DNA from: Clostridiaceae bacterium 14S0207 | GTDB lineage: Bacteria; Bacillota; Clostridia; Clostridiales; Clostridiaceae | Assembly: GCA_003288255.1 (NCBI GenBank) | Contig: CP026600.1 | Location: 1,674,001-1,738,000 of the forward strand | DNA: 64,000 bases | Reading direction: 5' to 3' | Shown: piece by piece, positions 19,744-28,915 of the stretch | Numbering within the stretch: position 1 is the stretch's first letter | Layout of the letters: every line of letters starts with the position of its first letter | The notes under the pieces: generated by a model | What the model saw: the letters and a program-made list of their open reading frames with translations, nothing else | Told to the model about the DNA's origin: nothing | Database searches by the model: none | Made by a program: the position numbers and the translations under genes

Positions 19744-20451
19744 TTATTTTATAAATACAAATGAAAACATTCTTCCATAACCATCTTTTTCTTTTCTATA
19801 AGAATGTAATTTAGTATCTTTATTACAATACGTACATAAATTTTCAGTACAAATATTTTCTCTTTTTATTCCTTTATTAATTAAGGTTTCAACTATGTAT
19901 GCTTCTAAATTAATTTTGCCATTTACATACATACTTTCATTAAAACATTTTTTCTTTCTAAATAATTCTATAACATCTTCACCTACTTCATAACAACATT
20001 TTTTATTATGAGGACCTATATAAACATTTATATTTTCTTCTTTGGAATTATATTTATTCTTTAATTCTTCTATAGTATTCAAAACTATATCTTGTACAGT
20101 TCCTCTCCATCCACTATGTACTGCTGCTATAGCTTTATTTTGTTTATCTACAAGTAAAATAGGAACACAATCTGCTGTAAATACTCCTATAATTCTATTT
20201 AATTCATTGGTAATTAACGCATCTCCATCATACACATTATCATCTGCAATTAACACTTTATCAGAATGAGTTTGATTTAAATAAGATACATAATCAACAT
20301 TAAACCATCTTTTTAAATTATTTAAGTTTTCAATACCCTTAGGAAAATTCTTATTAAAATCTAGATTTCCCTCAGCCATTGAAAAAAACATATACACATT
20401 ATCATAATTAAATTTTATAAACTTATAATCTTCTATATATTTAAACTCCAT
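19744..20451 (-). CDS. pgeF: Purine nucleoside phosphorylase/peptidoglycan editing factor family (YfiH, LACC1-like)
   Basis: The 235-aa protein belongs to the multicopper-like YfiH family (DUF152). The metal site is visible in LNQTHSDKV (about 58-66), AVHSGWRGT (about 112-120) and the CCYEVGEDV segment. Members act on purine nucleosides, and E. coli YfiH also edits mis-incorporated peptidoglycan. It ends 31 bp before phoP and may share a transcript. Which activity dominates here is unknown. Confidence 0.88.
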   Translation of the reverse strand: MEFKYIEDYKFIKFNYDNVYMFFSMAEGNLDFNKNFPKGIENLNNLKRWFNVDYVSYLNQTHSDKVLIADDNVYDGDALITNELNRIIGVFTADCVPILLVDKQNKAIAAVHSGWRGTVQDIVLNTIEELKNKYNSKEENINVYIGPHNKKCCYEVGEDVIELFRKKKCFNESMYVNGKINLEAYIVETLINKGIKRENICTENLCTYCNKDTKLHSYRKEKDGYGRMFSFVFIK

Positions 20452-20565
20452 ATTACACCTCTATATGTTTTTCAATTTATTTTATCATTAATTATACTTA
20501 TTTTAAAATTTTCAGAACATATTTAACCTAATTTTAACCAATACCATAATATTTATTTTAATAAA

Positions 20566-20606
20566 AACTTGGGCTATGTTATAAAAATATTATAACATAG
20601 CCCTCC
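20566..20606 (-). terminator. Terminator after nrdR
   Basis: GGGCTATGTTATA pairs perfectly with TATAACATAGCCC around a 7-nt A/T loop, and on the minus strand a T-rich tract follows. It separates nrdR from pgeF. Confidence 0.82.
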
Positions 20607-20622
20607 ACTAGTACTTAAAGTT

Positions 20623-21084
20623 TTATGATTTTTTTCTTTCCATGAGACTTTTTATCTCTTCCATAAAAGTATTAATATCTTTAAACTGTCTATAAACCGA
20701 AGCAAATCTTACGTAACATATTTCATCAACATCTTTTAACATATCCATGATTAATTCTCCTATGTACTCTGACCTTACTTCAGTTAACATTTCATTGTAT
20801 AATTTTTTTTCAACTTCTTCAGCTATTGACTCTATTTTAGCTCTTGATACTGGTCTCTTCTCACAAGCCTTAATTAATCCATTTATGATTTTATTTCTAT
20901 TAAAATATTCTCTACTTAAGTCTCTTTTTATAACGGAAATAGGTATATCTTCTACCTTTTCATATGTAGTATACCTTTTAGCACAGTTTAAACATTCTCG
21001 TCTTCTTCTAATAGCTGAATTGTCATCTGTAGATCTTGAATCTACAACCTTACTTTCATTATAATTACAGTATGGACATTTCAT
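20623..21084 (-). CDS. nrdR: Transcriptional repressor NrdR
   Basis: NrdR senses ATP/dATP and represses ribonucleotide reductase genes. The 153-aa protein has the N-terminal zinc ribbon, MKCPYCNYNESKVVDSR and ECLNCAKRYTTYE, followed by an ATP-cone domain from about residue 49 (VIKRDLSREYFNRNKIINGL). It carries no other domain. No ribonucleotide reductase gene is in this window. Confidence 0.96.
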   Translation of the reverse strand: MKCPYCNYNESKVVDSRSTDDNSAIRRRRECLNCAKRYTTYEKVEDIPISVIKRDLSREYFNRNKIINGLIKACEKRPVSRAKIESIAEEVEKKLYNEMLTEVRSEYIGELIMDMLKDVDEICYVRFASVYRQFKDINTFMEEIKSLMERKKS

Positions 21085-21182
21085 TTTTCAGCATCTTCCT
21101 TTAGAATTTATAAATTGTCATTCTCATATTAACATTTTTATTAAAAAATTTCCATACATAATTTCAAATTTTATCAAATTTA

Positions 21183-21488
21183 TTAAAAAAATTTGTTATT
21201 TGTATTATTTTCTTTAAAATTTTCTGCATTAAATTTAAGTTCTGCATGTACTAAGATAACATCTATACCAATTTTATCAATATTATTCCAAGGAATTTGT
21301 AAGAAATTTTCCTTTCCAAACCACGAATTTTTTTCTTGTGGTAATAAAATATAATCTATTTTATATTCCTCACAATCAACAACTAAATCCTTAATATGTC
21401 CTAATCTTCTTCCAGTATCTATGTCAATAACCTCCATGGTTTTAAGATTATTTAAAGAAAATAATTCTTCCTGTATTACATTCTCCAA
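21183..21488 (-). CDS. YlmC/YmxH family PRC-barrel protein (sporulation-associated)
   Basis: A 101-aa protein with a PRC-barrel-like core: DIDTGRRLGHIKDLVVDCEEYKIDYILLP followed by IPWNNIDKIGIDVILV. It resembles YlmC/YmxH proteins of spore formers, whose role is unclear. The likely start is the TTG at 21488, 7 bp after a GGAGG-rich site that the longer frame would read through as coding sequence. It lies between sigG and nrdR. Confidence 0.75.
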   Translation of the reverse strand: MENVIQEELFSLNNLKTMEVIDIDTGRRLGHIKDLVVDCEEYKIDYILLPQEKNSWFGKENFLQIPWNNIDKIGIDVILVHAELKFNAENFKENNTNNKFF

Positions 21489-21585
21489 GCTTCCCCCTCC
21501 TAACATTAATATAGTCTCATCTCTAATATAAATATGCTATTTTTTCATAAAATATGTTAAAAAAATAAGGCACTAAGGCCTTAAT

Positions 21586-22356
21586 TTAAATAAATTTTCT
21601 CATATGCTTCAATGCAGATTTTTCTAATCTTGATACTTGAGCTTGAGAAATTCCTATTTCATCTGCAACCTCCATTTGAGTTCTTCCATTAAAAAATCTC
21701 AAATTTAAAATAAGTTTTTCTCTACTATTAAGCTTTTTCATTGCTTCATTAATACAAAGATCTTCAATCCAATTTTCATCTGCATTTTTATTGTCACTTA
21801 TTTGATCCATTACAAAAATTGCATCTCCCCCATCATGATATATAGGTTCAAATAGAGATACTGGATCTTGGATAGCATCTAATGCAAATACAACATCTTC
21901 TCGATCAATTTTTAGTTCCTTTGCAATTTGAGATACAGTTGGTTCCTTATTATTTTTATTAATAAAACTATCTCTAACTTGCAATGCCTTATAGGCTATA
22001 TCTCTAAGGGAACGACTTACTCTTATTGAGTTATTATCTCTTAAATATCTTCTAATTTCTCCAATTATCATAGGAACTGCATAAGTTGAAAATTTAACAT
22101 TTTGAGATAGATCAAAATTATCTATGGATTTGATCAATCCAATACATCCTACTTGGAACAAATCATCTACATTTTCTCCTCTATTATTAAATCTTTGAAT
22201 AACACTTAATACTAACCTTAAATTTCCTTGAATAAATTTTTCTCTTGCTATTTCATCACCATCTTTAAGCTTCAACAATAATTCTTTCATTTCTTTTTCT
22301 TTTAAGATAGGCAATTTAGATGTATTAACACCACATATCTCAACTTTATTACTCAT
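21586..22356 (-). CDS. sigG: Late forespore sigma factor SigG
   Basis: The 256-aa sigma-70 family factor directs late forespore transcription. MSNKVEICGVNTSKLPILK at the start and VLSVIQRFNNRGENVDDLFQVGCIGLIKSIDNFDLS are near-identical to B. subtilis SigG. The region 4 helix-turn-helix reads GRTQMEVADEIGISQAQVSRLEKSALK. The start is placed by homology at 22356; the ATG at 22359 or the one at 22371 would also fit. A near-consensus sigma-F promoter lies 38 bp upstream. Confidence 0.96.
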   Translation of the reverse strand: MSNKVEICGVNTSKLPILKEKEMKELLLKLKDGDEIAREKFIQGNLRLVLSVIQRFNNRGENVDDLFQVGCIGLIKSIDNFDLSQNVKFSTYAVPMIIGEIRRYLRDNNSIRVSRSLRDIAYKALQVRDSFINKNNKEPTVSQIAKELKIDREDVVFALDAIQDPVSLFEPIYHDGGDAIFVMDQISDNKNADENWIEDLCINEAMKKLNSREKLILNLRFFNGRTQMEVADEIGISQAQVSRLEKSALKHMRKFI

Positions 22357-22393
22357 CATAAGGTCATCCATCCCTTCAGTATAGTTGCATTAA

Positions 22394-22423
22394 AATTTTC
22401 CCCTTATGATTAGATTTTTATAC
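22394..22423 (-). promoter_or_regulatory. Candidate sigma-F promoter of sigG
   Basis: On the minus strand GTATA, a 15-bp spacer and GGGGAAAATT are present. Against the Bacillus sigma-F consensus (GYWTA, about 15 bp, GGNRANAHTR) only the last base differs. The site sits immediately before sigG, which is transcribed by sigma-F in Bacillus. Confidence 0.7.
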
Positions 22424-22434
22424 ATAAGACAACC

Positions 22435-23142
22435 TTATAACATTTTATTAATTTCTTTTTTTAATCTTTTTATTATTCTTTTTTCTAATCTAGAAATATA
22501 AGATTGAGAGATTCCAAGCATATCCGCAACTTCTTTTTGCGTTTTTTCTCCTTTACCATTTAATCCAAATCTTAATTCTACAATTTCTCTTTCTCTATTA
22601 TTTAATTTTTTCATAGCAAGTATCAAAAGTTGTTTATCAACTTCATCTTCTATCATATTATATACCATATCATTATCAGTACCTAAAATATCCGAAAGTA
22701 GAAGTTCATTTCCATCCCAATCTATATTTAATGGTTCATAAAATGATATTTCAGCTTTTACCTTGCTGTTACGCCTTAAGTACATTAAAATTTCATTTTC
22801 AATACATCGAGAAGCATACGTCGCTAACTTAATCATCTTATTAGGATCAAATGTATTAACAGCCTTAATAAGTCCTATAGTTCCAACAGAAATTAAATCT
22901 TCAATATTAACACCTGTATTTTCAAATTTTCTTGCAATATATACAACTAATCTTAAGTTTCTTTCAATTAAAATAGATCTAGTTTCTTCTTCTCCATTTA
23001 AAATCTTGTTAACAAGCTTTTCTTCCTCATCCTTTGTCAATGGAGGTGGTAATGCATCATTTCCACCTATGTAAAAAACATTCTTTGTAAAAACCTTAAA
23101 TTTGCAAAGAATCTTATTTAAAAATATCTTTAACTTAGTCAT
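22435..23142 (-). CDS. sigE: Early mother-cell sigma factor SigE (pro-form)
   Basis: A 235-aa pro-sigma factor. The N-terminal pro-sequence (about 1-27) contains a basic amphipathic stretch ([23 protein letters not shown]) of the kind removed by SpoIIGA. Region 2 reads [34 protein letters not shown]. Region 4 carries [30 protein letters not shown]. It starts 17 bp after spoIIGA and forms the classic spoIIG operon. Confidence 0.97.
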   Translation of the reverse strand: MTKLKIFLNKILCKFKVFTKNVFYIGGNDALPPPLTKDEEEKLVNKILNGEEETRSILIERNLRLVVYIARKFENTGVNIEDLISVGTIGLIKAVNTFDPNKMIKLATYASRCIENEILMYLRRNSKVKAEISFYEPLNIDWDGNELLLSDILGTDNDMVYNMIEDEVDKQLLILAMKKLNNREREIVELRFGLNGKGEKTQKEVADMLGISQSYISRLEKRIIKRLKKEINKML

Positions 23143-23159
23143 AATCTTTCCTCCTATTT

Positions 23160-23960
23160 TTATAAAATACCTCTAGATAAAAGAGCTTTATATTCTCCAC
23201 TTTTGCTTAAATTAGTATTGCAAAATGCAATTATTCCCTCCTTAATTTCAAAAGATTTACTTTTGCTGAATAATTTAATACTAGTAGCCTTCACTCCTTT
23301 TAATGTATCATTTTTTCCATTTACAACCTTATAGGGAATTAAAAATTCATCTTCTTTTTTTAAATCAATTTTATTAAATACATTGTCCTCCACAATAATA
23401 ACGGGTAAATTCGTAACAGGTTCTCTTAATTCATTTCCTGTATCCAAAAAGGCTGTTACAGTTTTTTTATTTCCCTTTAAATTTATTTCTATATCATAAA
23501 TCAAACTATTAAAGGTTATCCTGTCTTTAATATATATAACTACTCTATTTACTAATAAATAAGCAATCATCATCACTATAAGGAGTTTTTTATAAGGAAA
23601 ATTTATTATATACGTATTTTGTGGAAGTACTCCTTTTTCTGTATAAATAAAAAATATACAAATTCCTGCAAGTACCATAGAATATACTAATAAAGTAAAG
23701 AACCCTTTAATCATATTGCTTATTTTATTTTTCATAGCTATAAAAATCATTAAAAATGCTATTAAGAATTTTAGTATTCCTTGTACAATCACAGGCATAT
23801 AAAAAAATATAAAAAAGGCACATGATAAGCTTCCTATTAAAGCTGCAATAATATTTCTTAAAATACTATATTTTATATTTATAGTTTTGCAACTTAATGT
23901 TACAAGAAAGTAATTTACTATAAAATTCTCTAATATAAGCATGTCCAAATATATAGCCAT
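23160..23960 (-). CDS. spoIIGA: Sigma-E processing peptidase SpoIIGA
   Basis: A 266-aa membrane aspartic protease that cleaves pro-sigma-E. Five hydrophobic segments occupy about residues 1-125. The aspartic protease half follows, with the catalytic Asp in [11 protein letters not shown] (about residue 168), then [15 protein letters not shown]. The start MAIYLD at 23960 has GGGGGAA upstream. It is the first gene of the spoIIG operon. Confidence 0.95.
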   Translation of the reverse strand: MAIYLDMLILENFIVNYFLVTLSCKTINIKYSILRNIIAALIGSLSCAFFIFFYMPVIVQGILKFLIAFLMIFIAMKNKISNMIKGFFTLLVYSMVLAGICIFFIYTEKGVLPQNTYIINFPYKKLLIVMMIAYLLVNRVVIYIKDRITFNSLIYDIEINLKGNKKTVTAFLDTGNELREPVTNLPVIIVEDNVFNKIDLKKEDEFLIPYKVVNGKNDTLKGVKATSIKLFSKSKSFEIKEGIIAFCNTNLSKSGEYKALLSRGIL

Positions 23961-23983
23961 AAGCATTCCCCCTTTATTTATAT

Positions 23984-24016
23984 ATTATATACTTATGAAT
24001 TTCAAAATTTTGTCAA
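23984..24016 (-). promoter_or_regulatory. Candidate spoIIGA promoter with long spacer
   Basis: On the minus strand TTGACA and TATAAT are separated by 21 bp (an alternative TATATA gives 19). The B. subtilis spoIIG promoter is a known sigma-A promoter with an over-long 22-bp spacer that needs Spo0A. A weak 0A-like TGTCAAT lies on the plus strand over the -35. This is a motif match only. Confidence 0.45.
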
Positions 24017-24092
24017 TTTGTATAAGAAAAATAATTTTTTCAAATAAAATCATTCCCCTTCTTAATACAATAATCTCTATTTTTTATTTAAA

Positions 24093-24153
24093 AATAAATA
24101 AAAGCGATTTATAAAATAATTTTTTAATCATCTTATAAACCACTTTTATTTAA
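24093..24153. terminator. Long imperfect hairpin between ftsZ and spoIIGA
   Basis: AAATAAAAGCGATTTATAA and its near-complement (TTATAAACCACTTTTATTT) form a stem of about 19-22 bp with a few mismatches. It may act as a second terminator for ftsZ. It lies in the 328-bp gap 23961-24288, whose remaining sequence is AT-rich and shows only the spoIIG promoter and the ftsZ terminator. Confidence 0.55.
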
Positions 24154-24223
24154 ATTCAACACATTATTTTCCAAAAAATATTTTCATAAACTTTTTATAC
24201 AATTTTAGGTAATAAATTTATAA

Positions 24224-24272
24224 AAAAGCTATCTCTCCATAGAAATTTAACTTCTATTTCGAAATAGCTCCT
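24224..24272 (-). terminator. Terminator after ftsZ
   Basis: On the minus strand AGCTATTTC pairs with GAGATAGCT (one G-U pair), followed by TTTTTT. An inner stem AATAGAA/TTTCTAT lies in the loop. Confidence 0.72.
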
Positions 24273-24288
24273 TACATAAAAACTTCAA

Positions 24289-25416
24289 TTATCTACTTTG
24301 TCTTCTTAAGAAAGCTGGAATTTCTAATTCGCTTTCTTCATAAGGCACCTTTGTTGCTGCTACCTCTTCTTTGGAAACATTTGCTTTTACTGGTGTTTCC
24401 TCTACAACAGTTTTAGGTTGTTGATCTATAATCTTCATGCCTGATTCTTTACTTTTATTTCCTTGTCTATCTGTATCAAATCCTGTTGCTATAACTGTAA
24501 TTTTTAGTTCTTCTCCTAAACTTTCATCGATCACAGCACCAAATATAATATTTGCATCTGGATCTGCTGCTTCTCTTACAATTTCACAAGCTTCATCTAA
24601 TTCTAATAATCCAATATCTTCTCCACCAGTTATGTTTAATAACACTCCAGTAGCACCAACTATAGATGTTTCTATAAGTGGACTTGATATTGCTTGTTTT
24701 GCAGCCTCAACCGCTCTATTTTCTCCTGATGAATATCCAACGCCCATATGTGCTAAACCTTTATCTAACATAATAGTTCTTACATCAGCAAAGTCTAAGT
24801 TTACAAGTCCCGGAACAGTAATTAAATCTGCTATACCTTGTACACCTTGTCTTAATACATCATCAGCATATCCGAAAGCTTCCATTAATGAAGTTTTCTT
24901 ATCTACCATTGTTAACAATCTTTCATTTGGTATTGTAACTAGGGTATCTACCTTTTCTTTTAATTCCTTTATACCAAGTTCAGCTTGTAACATTCTCTTG
25001 CGACCTTCAAATGGGAATGGTTTTGTTACCACTCCTACAGTTAAAATATTCATAGACTTAGCTATTTCTGCAACAACTGGAGCAGCACCTGTTCCAGTTC
25101 CACCACCCATACCTGCCGTTATAAATACCATATCTGCGCCTTTTATAGCTTCAGATATTTCTTCTTTACTTTCTTCAGCAGCTTTTCTTCCAATTTCAGG
25201 GTTAGCACCTGCACCTAATCCCTTAGTAAGTTTGTCTCCTATTTGAATCTTTTGGGAAGCTTGAGATAAAATTAAAGCTTGTTTATCTGTATTAATCCCT
25301 ATAAATTCTACATTTCTCAATCCTTCTTTTATCATTCTGTTAACGGCGTTATTTCCTCCACCACCACAGCCTATTACCTTAATCTGAGTAAGATCTCGCA
25401 TATCAATATCTATCAC
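24289..25416 (-). CDS. ftsZ: Cell division GTPase FtsZ
   Basis: The 375-aa tubulin homologue forms the division ring. The N-terminal segment [17 protein letters not shown] is followed by the tubulin signature [14 protein letters not shown] (about 103-116) and the T7-loop area [11 protein letters not shown]. The C-terminal conserved peptide IPAFLRRQ, which binds FtsA and other partners, is intact. Translation starts at the GTG at 25416, 8 bp after GGAGG. It lies 17 bp downstream of ftsA. Confidence 0.98.
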   Translation of the reverse strand: MIDIDMRDLTQIKVIGCGGGGNNAVNRMIKEGLRNVEFIGINTDKQALILSQASQKIQIGDKLTKGLGAGANPEIGRKAAEESKEEISEAIKGADMVFITAGMGGGTGTGAAPVVAEIAKSMNILTVGVVTKPFPFEGRKRMLQAELGIKELKEKVDTLVTIPNERLLTMVDKKTSLMEAFGYADDVLRQGVQGIADLITVPGLVNLDFADVRTIMLDKGLAHMGVGYSSGENRAVEAAKQAISSPLIETSIVGATGVLLNITGGEDIGLLELDEACEIVREAADPDANIIFGAVIDESLGEELKITVIATGFDTDRQGNKSKESGMKIIDQQPKTVVEETPVKANVSKEEVAATKVPYEESELEIPAFLRRQSR

Positions 25417-25433
25417 AGTACTACCTCCTTATA

Positions 25434-26696
25434 TTAGAAAAAATCTGCAAAAAACTCTTTAATTTTACCCATAATTCCTGAACCTTCATAATTTTGTTCT
25501 AAGTCTTCCTCATCGATACTAAAGTCTAGTTCTTCTTCAACTACTGGATTAGTAGTTTTTTTAGGACGGTCTAACTTTATACTCTTAGCTACATCACTAA
25601 CTATTCCAACTGAAGTTGCATATAAAGTATTTGACGCTCCGATATATTGAGGTATACCAATTCTTACAGGTCTCTTTAATATATTTTCACAAAGTTCTAC
25701 AATACCTTTTAGGAAAGAAATTCCCCCTCCTATAAGAACTATATTATAAATTTCTTCATAATAACCACTTTCTTTTATAAATGCTTTTATAAATTTTAAG
25801 GTTTCATCTACTCTTGCATTAATAATATCAACTAAAGTATAATAATTTACTTCATATTCTTCTCTTTGAGACGTATATATTCTTATTTTCTCATCTTCAA
25901 CTTTATCTTTAATAACAGAACCATATTTCAACTTAAGTTTTTCTGCCTCTTCATAAGAAATATTTAAACATAAGGATAAATCCTTAGTAATATTATCTCC
26001 TCCAAGAGGTATAAAAATAGTTTTACATAATTTCTGACCTTTAAATATAGAAATATTTATTGTATCATATCCTATATCAACAATAGCTATTCCCTTTTCC
26101 TTTTCTTCTGATGATAAAAGTGCAGATGCCAATGCAATAGGTTCTAGTGTAATTCCTAACACTTTTATACCTGCATTATTAACACTTTTAATAAGATTAT
26201 TTATTATGGTACTTTGAGATAATGCTATTTTAGCATCTACTTCTAATTTTACTCCACACATACCTATAGGATCTTTTATATTATCGTATCCATCTATAAT
26301 AAATTGTTCTGGTATAGCTGTAATAATTTCATTATTTCCTTCAACTGAAATCATCTTAGCTGCCTCTAATGCTCTATTAACATCACTTTTTGTAATTTCC
26401 TTATCTTCACTTTCTACAGCAACTATGCCTTTATTACTACAAAAATTACAAAGCCCACCTTGTATGCTAATATAAGCTTCATTTATTTTAAATTGTACGA
26501 TCTTTTCTAAGTTAAAAATACACTTTTCAATAGCTTCTGATGTTACATCAATGTCTACTACAGCGCCTTTTTTAAGACCACTACAAGAAACGGAGGTGAT
26601 TCCCATAATTTGCATTGTCCCTTCGCTGTTAACCTTGCCCATTGAAGCACAAACCTTTGAAGATCCTATATCTAGTCCTACAATATACCTATACAT
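25434..26696 (-). CDS. ftsA: Cell division protein FtsA
   Basis: The 420-aa actin-fold protein anchors FtsZ to the membrane. It starts IVGLDIGSSKVCASMG and contains IVDIGYDTINISIF and the second nucleotide-binding segment VLIGGGISFLKGI. The C-terminus GIMGKIKEFFADFF is an amphipathic membrane-targeting helix, as expected for FtsA. An AGGAGG site precedes the ATG at a good distance. Confidence 0.93.
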   Translation of the reverse strand: MYRYIVGLDIGSSKVCASMGKVNSEGTMQIMGITSVSCSGLKKGAVVDIDVTSEAIEKCIFNLEKIVQFKINEAYISIQGGLCNFCSNKGIVAVESEDKEITKSDVNRALEAAKMISVEGNNEIITAIPEQFIIDGYDNIKDPIGMCGVKLEVDAKIALSQSTIINNLIKSVNNAGIKVLGITLEPIALASALLSSEEKEKGIAIVDIGYDTINISIFKGQKLCKTIFIPLGGDNITKDLSLCLNISYEEAEKLKLKYGSVIKDKVEDEKIRIYTSQREEYEVNYYTLVDIINARVDETLKFIKAFIKESGYYEEIYNIVLIGGGISFLKGIVELCENILKRPVRIGIPQYIGASNTLYATSVGIVSDVAKSIKLDRPKKTTNPVVEEELDFSIDEEDLEQNYEGSGIMGKIKEFFADFF

Positions 26697-26863
26697 GAAT
26701 TTAACCTCCTTAAGAGAATCCTCAAAATTATATATTCAACACAAAACTTATTTTTCCTTTTATTTTAATTATGTTTTTTGTAATAAAATGCTTTTTTTTA
26801 GTAAAAAATTTTTAAACAAATAAATTAAGGTACAAAATCTCATCTATGTATATTTTAAAACCT

Positions 26864-26887
26864 TGATATAATTAATTAATTATATCA
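26864..26887. repeat. Perfect 24-bp AT palindrome upstream of ftsA
   Basis: TGATATAATTAA is followed directly by its reverse complement, with no loop. It lies in the 336-bp gap between pilT and ftsA (26697-27032). Apart from this palindrome and the pilT terminator, that gap holds only AT-rich sequence. Confidence 0.6.
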
Positions 26888-26984
26888 CATAATAAGAACT
26901 TTATATACTTTATATTATAATATAAAAGAACCAAATTTATCAATATTTCTTTAAAATTAGCTTATATTAATGAAATTATTATTT

Positions 26985-27032
26985 AAAAAAGATAAGATAA
27001 TAGTTTTAGATACTATTATCTTATCTTTTTTA
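26985..27032 (-). terminator. Terminator after pilT
   Basis: A perfect stem of about 17 bp (AAAAGATAAGATAATAG with its complement) around a 9-nt loop ends in a T-run on the minus strand, directly after the pilT stop codon. Confidence 0.85.
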
Positions 27033-28088
27033 TTATAACATAAGCATTCTTAACATAATTTCCTTATCCATAGCATAAGTCAATGCTATATCTTTAGAAA
27101 TTTCGCCTTGTTTATATAACTCTACTAAAGACATATCCATAGTTTTCATTCCAAGTTTATTACCTGTCTGGATTATAGATTCAATTTGTTGTATTTTTCC
27201 CTCTCTAATTAGAGTTTGTATAGTAGGATTTACTGTCATTAATTCCATAGATAGAATTCTACCTTCACCATTATGTCTAGGAACTAACTGTTGAGACACC
27301 ACTCCTTGTAATACATTACTCAATTGTATTCTAACTTGTTCCTGTTGGTATGGAGGGAAATATTCTATAATTCTTTCTATAGTTTTGCAAACACCCATGG
27401 TATTCATTGATGATAAAACTAATCTTCCATTTTCTGCTGCCGTAAGAGCAATAGATATTGATTCCTGGGTATTAAGTTCACTGATAAACACTACATCTGG
27501 ATCTTCTCTCAAAAGAGTTTTTAAAGCTGTTTCAAAATTTTCACTATCTCTACCCATTTCTCTTTGATTTACAATAGATCTATTATGTTTATATAAAAAC
27601 TCAATAGGTTTTTCTAAAGTTATAATATGTTCTGATCTTGTATTGTTTATTTCATTTATAAGAGCAGCAAGAGTTGTACTTTTCCCACTTCCGGTAGGAC
27701 CTGTAACCAAAATTAATCCCCTATCTTTTAATGCAAACTCCTTAACTACTGTAGGCATATTAAGTTCCTTTAATGTTGGAATTTTACCTCCTACAATTCG
27801 TATGGCTAAAGTATCACTACTTCTTTGTTTATATATATTTACTCTAAATCTTCCTAATCCCGCCAATGAATAGGTAGTATCTATTTCACCTATTGTTTCA
27901 TATGTTTTGTAGTCTTCATTTAAAATAGCTATGGCAAAATTTTTAGTATCATCTACTGTTAATTTTTCATTATACACTTTGCTAAGTTCTCCATTTACCC
28001 TTATATATGGATAAGCACCAACTGTTAAATGTATATCAGAAGCATTTTTTTCTACCGCTATTTCTAATAAGTCGTCTAACTTAATCAT
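27033..28088 (-). CDS. pilT: PilT-like type IV pilus ATPase (divergent)
   Basis: The 351-aa hexameric ATPase family member has the N-terminal region ASDIHLTVGAYPYIRVNG and Walker A GPTGSGKSTTLAAL (about 130-143). The Asp-rich LREDPDVVFISEL and the C-terminal segment follow. PilT normally powers pilus retraction. The usual GEMRD, GHLV and LHT motifs here read SELNT, GRLV and MNT, so activity may differ. No other pilus gene is in the window; its neighbours are ftsA and sigK. Confidence 0.85.
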   Translation of the reverse strand: MIKLDDLLEIAVEKNASDIHLTVGAYPYIRVNGELSKVYNEKLTVDDTKNFAIAILNEDYKTYETIGEIDTTYSLAGLGRFRVNIYKQRSSDTLAIRIVGGKIPTLKELNMPTVVKEFALKDRGLILVTGPTGSGKSTTLAALINEINNTRSEHIITLEKPIEFLYKHNRSIVNQREMGRDSENFETALKTLLREDPDVVFISELNTQESISIALTAAENGRLVLSSMNTMGVCKTIERIIEYFPPYQQEQVRIQLSNVLQGVVSQQLVPRHNGEGRILSMELMTVNPTIQTLIREGKIQQIESIIQTGNKLGMKTMDMSLVELYKQGEISKDIALTYAMDKEIMLRMLML

Positions 28089-28141
28089 TCTAAGTTCCCC
28101 CTAAGTTCTTTATTTTCTTATACGTAAAATTATTATATAAT

Positions 28142-28846
28142 TCAAACTATTTTTTTACAGTTTAAAGATTTATAAAGTTTTTTTAATGCTCTTTTTTCAA
28201 TTCTAGAAACATATGATCTAGAAATACCCAAATATTTTGCTATTTCTCTTTGAGTTTGAGGTTTTCCATCTTGAAGACCATAACGCATTTTAATTATAAT
28301 TTTCTCTCTTTCCGTAAGATCCTTATTGATTTTTTCATATAGCTTTCTAGTTTCAATCTTATTTTGTACAATTTCTATTATAGAATCTTCATCACTACTA
28401 AGTACATCCATTAGAGAAATTTCATTTCCTTCTTTATCTACCCCTATAGGATCTTGTAAATAAACCTCATTTTTTGTTTTCTTGTTATTCCTAATTAACA
28501 TTAAAATCTCATTTTCTATACATCTAGCAGCATATGTCGCTAATCTAGTACCTTTTGCTATATCAAATGAATCTATAGCCTTTATAAGTCCAACTGTACC
28601 AATAGAAATTAAGTCATCCATATCCTTGCCTGTATAAGTATACTTTTTAACAATATGAGCAACCAATCTTAAATTTCTTTCAATCAAAACCCCTTTTGCT
28701 AATTGATCTCCTCGCGCAAATTTCGTTAAATATTCCTTTTCCTCCTCTTCTGTTAAAGGCTGGGGAAATGAATTATTTCCTGAAATATACGCTGTAAAAA
28801 AAGTCATACTTCCTACAATCTCTAATAAGCAATGTATAAAAATCAC
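28142..28846 (-). CDS. sigK: Late mother-cell sigma factor SigK (pro-form)
   Basis: The 234-aa factor controls late mother-cell genes, including those for coat proteins. The first 20 or so residues (VIFIHCLLEIVGSMTFFTAY) form a hydrophobic pro-sequence like that of Bacillus pro-sigma-K. Conserved NNSFPQPLTEEEEKEYL, RLVAHIVKKYTYTGKDMDDLISIGTVGLIK and TQREIAKYLGISRSYVSRIEKRALKKLY follow. The GTG at 28846 sits 7 bp after GGGAGG. The frame is continuous, with no intervening skin element. Confidence 0.96.
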   Translation of the reverse strand: MIFIHCLLEIVGSMTFFTAYISGNNSFPQPLTEEEEKEYLTKFARGDQLAKGVLIERNLRLVAHIVKKYTYTGKDMDDLISIGTVGLIKAIDSFDIAKGTRLATYAARCIENEILMLIRNNKKTKNEVYLQDPIGVDKEGNEISLMDVLSSDEDSIIEIVQNKIETRKLYEKINKDLTEREKIIIKMRYGLQDGKPQTQREIAKYLGISRSYVSRIEKRALKKLYKSLNCKKIV

Positions 28847-28874
28847 AGCAGTTCCTCCCAATATTGCTTATTAT

Positions 28875-28901
28875 TATCATATGAATTATTTCCCCAAATG
28901 T
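28875..28901 (-). promoter_or_regulatory. Candidate sigma-K/sigma-E type promoter of sigK
   Basis: On the minus strand AC, a 16-bp spacer and CATATGATA are present. This fits the sigma-K pattern (AC, 16-17 bp, CATANNNTA) and overlaps the sigma-E -10 pattern. sigK is transcribed by both factors in Bacillus. It lies in the short gap before sigK. Confidence 0.5.
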
Positions 28902-28915
28902 TACTAATTCTTTTA

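Noticed and set aside
24437-25246. Long plus-strand frame (269 codons) opposite ftsZ
   Set aside because: It mirrors a conserved coding frame; its Pro/Ser/Ile-rich composition is typical of antisense to a gene.
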